Shown here: piece after piece, positions 7,905 through 12,500 of the stretch | How positions within the stretch are numbered: position 1 is the stretch's first letter | How the letters are laid out: each line of letters starts with the position of its first letter | DNA from: Neocallimastix lanati (nom. inval.) | Taxonomy: Eukaryota; Neocallimastigomycota; Neocallimastigomycetes; Neocallimastigales; Neocallimastigaceae | DNA: 12,500 nucleotides | Reading direction: 5' to 3' | NCBI GenBank assembly: GCA_016946835.1 | Contig: JACVTC010000134.1 | Location: 1-12,500 of the forward strand | Made by a program: the position numbers and the translations under genes | Notes under the pieces: model-generated | Told to the model about the DNA's origin: nothing | Databases searched by the model: none | The model's input: only the letters and a program-made list of their open reading frames with translations

Positions 7905-7908
<4 letters not shown>

Positions 7909-7963
<55 letters not shown>
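7909..7963. repeat. T55 homopolymer inside the 5' LTR
   Basis: This is the counterpart of the T53 run at 667-719, two bases longer. In the sense direction it is A55 about 170 nt upstream of the TATA box. Confidence 0.9.
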
Positions 7964-7966
<3 letters not shown>

Positions 7967-8474
7967 CTATCTAAAATATTACTAATAAGAATTTATTTAA
8001 TTGGCTAAAATTTTTATTACAATCTGTTAAAATATTCAAATAAAAATAAAAATACTATTCTAATATAAAGGTTTTTAATAAAATAAAATATTTTTCAATA
8101 TAAAATAAAACATTTCGATATAAAATTTTATAATAAAAGTTAAAATATAATATATAAATTTTTAATTATCAATATATAAAAATATTATTAATACAAATTT
8201 TCATTATTAATATAAAAATAAAAAAATAAGATTTATTATTAATATTGTTAATATAAGTTTTAAATATATAAAAATATTACTATTAATATAAGATTTAATA
8301 TAAAAATTATAAAGTTTAATATAATTTTTGATCTAATTTTTAATCTTTGAATTTAAAAATTTATTAAAGTACAAAAATAATAATGTACACATAATGTATT
8401 AGAAATAAATCGTAGATTTAATTAAGAATGCATTATTTAGTACATTCTTATCAAAAAATTAGAAATTAGAATGC

Positions 8475-8546
8475 TTGCATAGTGGTTAGTCACTATGACC
8501 TCAGCCTGAACCACTAGGGTTCGACTCACACCTTTACTAAAATTTT
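8475..8546 (+). promoter_or_regulatory. tRNA-like Pol III module in the left LTR of element B
   Basis: The A-box-like TTGCATAGTGG (8475-8485) and B-box GGTTCGACTCA (8518-8528) start 43 nt apart, as in tRNA genes, followed by TTTT at 8543-8546. The A box differs from consensus (TRGYNNANNNG) at the second base, T instead of a purine; the right LTR has the consensus base. Confidence 0.6.
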
Positions 8547-8804
8547 ATATCATTTAAATTTTAAAGAATTTTTATACTTCATTTCTGTATTTGTTTCTGT
8601 ATTTGTTTCTGTATAAATTTCTGAAAAAATTAACAAAAGAAATTCTTAGAAATTAATAGAAACAAATCAGATAGAAATTCTATTTTAATTTATCTTTTAT
8701 CATTATTTCTTTTAGATTCTTTTTAACCGAAAATAATCAATTTTTATGAAACTTTTTAATGATTTTATGGTTTTAAATTTTTATGGATTTAAATTTTGAA
8801 AAAC

Positions 8805-8813
8805 TATAAATAG
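8805..8813 (+). promoter_or_regulatory. TATA box of the element B promoter
   Basis: TATAAATAG in the left LTR, 243 nt before its end. The candidate self-priming segment GTGTTTTTATT begins 51 nt after the start of this box and would mark the RNA 5' end if the Tf1-like mechanism applies. Confidence 0.6.
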
Positions 8814-8855
8814 GAGTGAATTTCGCAGCCAAAAAAAAAAATATTCTAAAAAATT

Positions 8856-8866
8856 GTGTTTTTATT
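8856..8866 (+). promoter_or_regulatory. Candidate self-primer segment in the LTR of element B
   Basis: GTGTTTTTATT is the exact complement of AATAAAAACAC at the LTR/leader boundary (9047-9057). In Tf1-type self-priming the first 11 nt of the RNA anneal to the primer binding site; the same 11-nt length and boundary position are seen here. Confidence 0.45.
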
Positions 8867-9046
8867 AATTATTGAATTAATTAATAAGTAATTCGAAATA
8901 TTACAATAATTAATCTTTATAATTATTATTTTTAAATTTCTTAATTAATAAAACTATATTTTAAAAAACCAAATTACTTATTAATCAAAAAGTGCTTACC
9001 TATTGTGTTACACTCTTTAAAACACGGATATTCCAATATTCGTTAC

Positions 9047-9057
9047 AATAAAAACAC
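9047..9057 (+). promoter_or_regulatory. Candidate self-priming primer binding site of element B
   Basis: AATAAAAACAC starts with the last base of the left LTR. No TGG-type tRNA complement follows the LTR, so the usual tRNA primer is not evident. The site pairs over 11 nt with 8856-8866. Confidence 0.45.
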
Positions 9058-9592
9058 CACTAAACTAAGCACAATACCTTTGCACTTTTACTCTTTTTGG
9101 AACCCCGTTAAGGAATCCCATTTTCTACTACTATTTTTGGAACCCCGTTAAGGAATCCCATTTTCTACTATTATTTTTGGAACCCCGTTAAGGAATCCCA
9201 TTTTCTACTACTATTTTTGGAACACCGTTAAGGAATCCCATTTACTACTATTCTTTTTTGGAACCCCGTTAAGGAATCCCATTCTCTACTACTCTTTTTG
9301 GAACCCCGTTAAGGAATCCCATTTTCTACTATTTTTGAAACCACTTACCAAGACTATAAATTTTTCTACCAAAATTCATGCACGAATTTATAAATTCAAT
9401 CGGAACCCTTGAATTTTACTATATATTAAAATTATTAATATTTTCAATAATCCATATAACCATCCTTGAAATTAAAATTATTTATATTGAAATTAAATAT
9501 TTACTTCTTCTAATAATTAATTATATTGTATATTTATTATTCAATCAAAATTAATGATTATAATAACTAAAAAAAAAAAAAAAAAAAAAAAA
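9048..9592 (+). other. Leader of element B
   Basis: This 545-nt region between the left LTR and the gag start holds six 40-bp repeats (9094-9331), then about 230 nt of AT-rich sequence with the palindrome GAATTTATAAATTC (9384-9397), and finally a 24-nt A-run touching the start codon. No coding frame of note. Confidence 0.7.
9094..9331 (+). repeat. 40-bp tandem array in the leader of element B, six units
   Basis: Units share GGAACCCCGTTAAGGAATCC, with cores beginning near 9099, 9139, 9179, 9219, 9260 and 9300, separated by pyrimidine-rich TTTTCTACTA-type spacers. One unit has an A for a C (AACACCG). The GC-rich cores are highly conserved, while the spacers vary a little. Confidence 0.95.
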
Positions 9593-9593
9593 A
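9569..9593 (+). repeat. A25 run fused to the gag start codon
   Basis: Twenty-five consecutive A end with the A of the ATG at 9593. An upstream in-frame ATG (9554) would add 13 residues, mostly Lys, but its frame depends on the exact run length, so 9593 is the better start. The mRNA would have an oligo(A) leader directly before the start codon. Confidence 0.85.
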
Positions 9594-11050
9594 TGGAAGA
9601 AGTAAACAATAGTAATGCAACACTCAAGGATGGATTCGCCGGCGATAGAAGGTATTTTAAAGGATTCCTCGCTAAAATTGAACTTCTTTTTATGATCTAT
9701 CCAGATAGATTCGTTGATGATAAATCAAAAGTGGTATACATTATTTCAAGACTATATGGAACTGCTATGAACTGGGCAGCAACGTTAATTGAAAACATGG
9801 AACCATGCCTAGGTAATTACGAAGAATTCATCGAACGAATGAAATCGGTTTTTGGGAATAATGACGCAACTTTCGTGGCAAACCATAGGTTAAGAACAAT
9901 AAAGCAAAAAAGAATCGGTGATATTCAACATTACATCATGGAATTCAACCGATATGCTGATGATTCATCTTGGAACGAAGAAGCCAAGATGGATGCTTTC
10001 TTGGATGGATTACAAGACCAAATAGCTACCAGAATACTCGAAATGTTTCCAGGACCCCGTTCATTATTCGCAATGCAAACAATTGCTTCCAGAATCGATA
10101 GCCGCATATCAAACCATCGAAACTTTAATAACTTAACCAACCGACAAAACAACAATAATAGTAATACTAGAAACAATTTTAAAAGAAACGCTGGTAAAAA
10201 ACCTTTTCAATCCAAACCTAATAAAACCCATGGACCTCTTTCAAAAGAAGAGAAAGAAAAAAGAAGAAAGGAAAACCTCTGCCTCTATTGTGGATCTACT
10301 GACCACCAACTTGATAATTGCCCCATCAAAAACAGAAAAAGAAACAATAATAACAGTACAAGCAGTAATACTACTTACGTAACAAATCCAGAAACAACCA
10401 AACCAAGACCAAGACTCTCTGATAATCCCAATGTTAAAACTGCAACCTTTGAATTCAATATAAGTACCTCAAACGCTTCTGTTAAAACCAAAATTTTAAT
10501 TGACTCCGGATCACAATTAAATCTTATGGATATCTACTTCGCAAAAGAAAATAATATTCCCTTCGAAAAACAAAATGTTGTCCCACAAGTCTCCGGTATA
10601 GGTGGAAATCAAACTATATTAGGCAAAACCATGCCACTCTCCCTCACTTATGATAATCACAAATGCTTAGCTGAATTCTACATCATCGATTTACCCTCTT
10701 ACTGCTGCATACTTGGCTCTGAATGGCTCTGTACCCATAATCCAATGATAAATTTCTCTGAAAAGAAACTTTGCTTTAAATCAAGTTATTGCACTAATAA
10801 TTGCCTGGTTATTCCTATGACTTTCACTGCTCACGTTACAGAAAAAGAACCCCAACTTGATGATGAAACCTTAGAATCAATTAATCAACCTGAAACGAAC
10901 AATCTTCCTGAAAAGCTTTTGCAATTTATTGATGTCTTCGATGAAAAATCTGCCAACAAACTACCACCTCATCGTCAATATAATTTAAATCATTTAATCA
11001 AAAATAAATTTTATTTCATCAAAGTACTATTAATCATTCTAACTTATGAT

Positions 11051-11083
<33 letters not shown>

Positions 11084-11119
11084 TATTTTATATTATTCAA
11101 AAACATTTATTCTAGATAG
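9593..11119 (+). CDS. Gag-protease protein of element B, truncated before reverse transcriptase
   Basis: A 508-aa protein expected to form the particle and process it. Residues about 10-190 resemble the Ty3/gypsy retrotransposon Gag domain (YFKGFLAKIELLF through RLRTIKQ and DAFLDGLQDQIA). An Asn-rich basic linker follows, then a CX2CX4HX4C zinc knuckle (C230, C233, H238, C243: CLYCGSTDHQLDNC). The protease has a standard active site, D304 in LIDSGSQ, with the downstream ILGSEWL motif at about 373-378. The segment LLQFIDVF...KLPPHRQYNL (about 444-464) is the linker that precedes RT in related Pol proteins. After it the frame runs into AT-rich sequence, an A26 tract encoding Lys8 and a stop. 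The last 45 or so residues look non-homologous. Gag and protease are fused in one frame with no frameshift. The start at 9593 is preferred to 9554, which lies before the A-run. The coding region is visibly richer in G+C than element A genes. Confidence 0.9.
11057..11082 (+). repeat. A26 run in the truncated tail of the element B ORF
   Basis: Twenty-six consecutive A lie about 70 nt after the last recognisable Pol-linker codon and about 220 nt before the right LTR, close to where RT, RNase H and integrase should start. It may mark the deletion junction. Confidence 0.85.
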
Positions 11120-11269
11120 TTTTATTTTTATACTTTATTTTTAAAACTTAAAATTCATGTAATTTTTATTATCCAATGTATTAATTAAATTATCACTCCT
11201 ATAAGTATTTTAGTTATAGTTTATTATTATAAAAGTTAGAATTAGAAATAGTTTAGATTTAAAGTAAAA
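11120..11269 (+). other. AT-rich remnant between the ORF and the purine tract of element B
   Basis: About 150 nt with no coding features; it stands where pol would be in a full-length element. No similarity to element A pol is visible. Confidence 0.5.
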
Positions 11270-11301
11270 GATTCGTCTGGCATCCGAATCCTAGAGGAGG
11301 A
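11270..11301 (+). promoter_or_regulatory. Hairpin and polypurine tract of element B
   Basis: GATTCG (11270-11275) pairs with CGAATC (11285-11290). The purine run AGAGGAGGA (11293-11301) follows, then CCA and the LTR at 11305. Purine tracts just upstream of the 3' LTR prime plus-strand DNA synthesis. The preceding inverted repeat around TTCGTCTGGCATC also occurs in part in element A (1211-1224). Confidence 0.7.
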
Positions 11302-11339
11302 CCATGTAACGAATCTTAAAAAATTAGAAATTAGAATGC

Positions 11340-11411
11340 TGGCATAGTGGTTAGTCACTATGACCTCAGCCTGAACCACTAGGGTTCGACTCACACCTTT
11401 ACTAAAATTTT
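11340..11411 (+). promoter_or_regulatory. tRNA-like Pol III module in the right LTR of element B
   Basis: TGGCATAGTGG (11340-11350) fits the A-box consensus fully; GGTTCGACTCA (11383-11393) fits the B box except for its last base. The 43-nt start-to-start spacing is that of a tRNA gene. TTTT at 11408-11411 could end a Pol III transcript of about 80 nt. No acceptor stem and no proper T stem can be formed, so this is a tRNA-derived promoter, as in SINE heads, not a tRNA gene. CATAGTGGTTAGT strongly recalls the D arm of tRNA-Asp/Glu-type genes. Confidence 0.65.
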
Positions 11412-11669
11412 ATATCATTTAAATTTTAAAGAATTTTTATACTTCATTTCTGTATTTGTTTCTGTATTTGTTTCTGTATAAATTTCTGAAAAAATTAACA
11501 AAAGAAATTCTTAGAAATTAATAGAAACAAATCAGATAGAAATTCTATTTTAATTTATCTTTTATCATTATTTCTTTTAGATTCTTTTTAACCGAAAATA
11601 ATCAATTTTTATGAAACTTTTTAATGATTTTATGGTTTTAAATTTTTATGGATTTAAATTTTGAAAAAC

Positions 11670-11678
11670 TATAAATAG
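11670..11678 (+). promoter_or_regulatory. TATA box in the right LTR of element B
   Basis: TATAAATAG, identical to 8805-8813. It would direct transcription rightwards, antisense to the copia fragment. Confidence 0.55.
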
Positions 11679-11912
11679 GAGTGAATTTCGCAGCCAAAAA
11701 AAAAAATATTCTAAAAAATTGTGTTTTTATTAATTATTGAATTAATTAATAAGTAATTCGAAATATTACAATAATTAATCTTTATAATTAATATTTTTAA
11801 ATTTCTTAATTAATAAAACTATATTTTAAAAAACCAAATTACTTATTAATCAAAAAGTGCTTACCTATTGTGTTACACTCTTTAAAACACGGATATTCCA
11901 ATATTCGTTACA

Positions 11913-12500
11913 TCGTACATATATTCCATTAATGTAACATTCGTAAGTTCCATATCCTTCGAAGCTACACATTGTCCCATTGGCACATCTTAACTTTATT
12001 TTGCAGTGAATAAAATTATTTAGCAAATTAAAATCATTAGTTATATGTTCTCCAGCACCAGTATCATATAACCATTCACTAGTCTTATCATTTTCTTCAT
12101 AATAATTGATGTTGTTTACATATAATTCCTCTTTTTTATTAGAAACTGTTATTTCCTTTGGAATAATAAAACTATCATTCACGTATTCAATTAATCCAGA
12201 AAATTTAACCTTATTGTTAATGTTTATTTCTTCTTGTTTTTCTATCAGTGCCCTTGCGTCTTCAAAATCAAAATTATCGTCATAACTACTGGCACTGTCT
12301 GGATCAGAAATTTTACTTATTGAATGTAAAGACTTCTTTGAATAATCATTTAATGTGGTCTTTTCTTGAAGCTTTTCTTGCCTCCCTTTATTATGATTTG
12401 ACTTCGTTTTCATATTATAAATGCTGTTTCTGGTAGAGTGTCCTTCAACTTCACAAATGTGGCAATATGATTTATCATTATTGTCTTTGTTACTGTTATC
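11913..12500 (-). pseudogene. Ty1/copia Gag-protease fragment, interrupted by element B
   Basis: A frame on the minus strand is open from the window edge (12500) down to the insertion point. It encodes CHICEVEGHSTRNS (codons 12464-12423), a copia-type zinc knuckle CX2CX4HX4C whose last Cys is Ser, then a Lys/Asp/Ser-rich linker, then WLYDTGAGEHITND with the protease aspartate at 12065-12063, followed by the usual (K/R)LRCANGTMCSFEGYG-like region. In copia elements the protease precedes integrase and RT, which are not present here. The last copia codon is 11915-11913; the frame then runs 15 codons into the LTR of element B before a stop at 11865. The ATG at 12413 lies after the knuckle, so it is not the true start. 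The 5' part lies outside the window. Gene symbol unknown. Confidence 0.85.

Larger units (their letters stand above)
359..8453 (-). mobile_element. Element A: complete Ty3/gypsy LTR retrotransposon
   Basis: This is an 8.1-kb element in minus orientation: 5' LTR 7601-8453, primer binding site 7577-7594, leader 7576-6117, gag 6116-5211, pol to 1228, and 3' LTR 359-1209. The domain order protease, reverse transcriptase, RNase H, integrase places it in Ty3/gypsy (Metaviridae). There is no env gene, since only 18 nt separate the pol stop codon from the LTR, and no chromodomain was recognised. The LTRs start with TG and end with CA and are identical except for a T-run of 53 versus 55. All ORFs are open, so the copy looks recent and potentially autonomous. 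A run of five A residues flanks both sides (354-358 and 8454-8458) and would serve as a 5-bp target duplication, but it is low-complexity and the wider flanks disagree. Confidence 0.95.
7601..8453 (-). repeat. 5' LTR of element A
   Basis: This 853-bp LTR has the same sequence as 359-1209 except for a 2-nt longer T-run (7909-7963). In the sense direction U3 lies towards 8453, the TATA box is at 7742-7734, and R/U5 occupies about the last 100 nt before 7601. It abuts the truncated left LTR of element B at 8453 with no spacer. Confidence 0.95.
8453..9047 (+). repeat. Left LTR of element B, lacking its first 13 bp
   Basis: It aligns without gaps to 11318-11912, with 2 substitutions: T at 8476 where the right copy has G (11341), and a T/A difference in an AT-rich run near 8925. 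The terminal TGTAACGAATCTT seen at 11305-11317 is replaced by the end of element A. The 3' end is ATTCGTTACA. Confidence 0.93.
8453..11912 (+). mobile_element. Element B: non-autonomous gag-protease LTR element (TR-GAG-like)
   Basis: This 3.5-kb element in plus orientation has a left LTR 8453-9047 (first 13 bp missing), leader 9048-9592 with a 40-bp array, gag-protease ORF 9593-11119, a purine tract at 11293-11301 and a complete right LTR 11305-11912. Reverse transcriptase, RNase H and integrase are absent; the conserved linker that precedes RT in Ty3/gypsy Pol is present and then stops. The two LTRs differ at only 2 of 595 aligned positions, so the copy is young. Mobility would require enzymes supplied by another element. 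It is inserted in a Ty1/copia gag/protease frame at 11912/11913. Confidence 0.9.
11305..11912 (+). repeat. Right LTR of element B, complete
   Basis: This 608-bp LTR starts TGTAACGAAT and ends ATTCGTTACA, which are perfect 10-bp inverted repeats. It matches the left LTR at 593 of 595 aligned positions. It holds the tRNA-like module near its 5' end, a threefold TTTCTGTATTTG-type repeat at about 11448-11490, and a TATA box at 11670-11678. It is joined directly to the Ty1/copia frame at 11913. Confidence 0.95.

Noticed and set aside
9094-9331. CRISPR-like array
   Set aside because: Units are 40 bp tandem repeats with conserved spacers, not direct repeats with unique spacers, and the context is a eukaryotic retrotransposon leader. 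The same applies to 6303-6573.
9931-10176. Minus-strand frame inside gag of element B
   Set aside because: Antisense shadow of the Asn-rich linker; no motif.
11333-11405. Functional tRNA gene
   Set aside because: A and B boxes are present, but no acceptor stem forms, the T stem has mismatches and no anticodon arm is evident.
12248-12436. 62-aa plus-strand frame
   Set aside because: Antisense to the copia Gag/protease frame, no motif.

Overview
The window is very AT-rich eukaryotic DNA (noncoding parts look well above 80% A+T by eye) with long A/T homopolymers. It consists almost entirely of LTR retrotransposons, and I see no host gene, rRNA or genuine tRNA gene. The standard genetic code fits all the open frames. 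The composition, the homopolymers and the Ty3/gypsy and Ty1/copia mixture fit an AT-rich early-diverging fungus (for example anaerobic gut fungi or Glomeromycotina). A dictyostelid-like genome cannot be excluded from this window.

Layout: 1-358 is AT-rich flank. 359-8453 is a complete Ty3/gypsy element on the minus strand, here called element A. It has 851/853-bp LTRs that are identical except for the length of one T-run. In its sense direction it contains a tRNA-type primer binding site, a 1.46-kb leader with strong hairpins and a 40-bp tandem array, Gag (301 aa with a zinc knuckle), and Pol (protease, reverse transcriptase, RNase H, integrase) in the -1 frame. At the Gag/Pol junction a U UUA AAC heptamer, a 7-nt spacer and a potential H-type pseudoknot form a textbook -1 frameshift signal.

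8453-11912 is a second Ty3/gypsy-type element on the plus strand, element B. Its LTRs are 608 bp; the left one lacks its first 13 bp. It has an intact Gag-protease ORF but no reverse transcriptase, RNase H or integrase, so it is a non-autonomous element of the kind called TR-GAG in plants. Its LTRs carry a tRNA-like Pol III A-box/B-box module, its leader also has a 40-bp tandem array, and its primer site looks self-priming (Tf1-like) rather than tRNA-based.

11913-12500 is the Gag/protease part of a Ty1/copia element on the minus strand, cut by the insertion of element B and running off the window.

The inferred order of events is copia first, then B into copia, then A into or beside the left LTR of B. 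However, the left flank of A does not hold the missing 13 bp of B or the rest of the copia element. The locus has therefore been rearranged, perhaps by recombination between element A copies, or it is misassembled. Element A could in principle supply reverse transcriptase and integrase to elements such as B, but nothing in the sequence proves that pairing.
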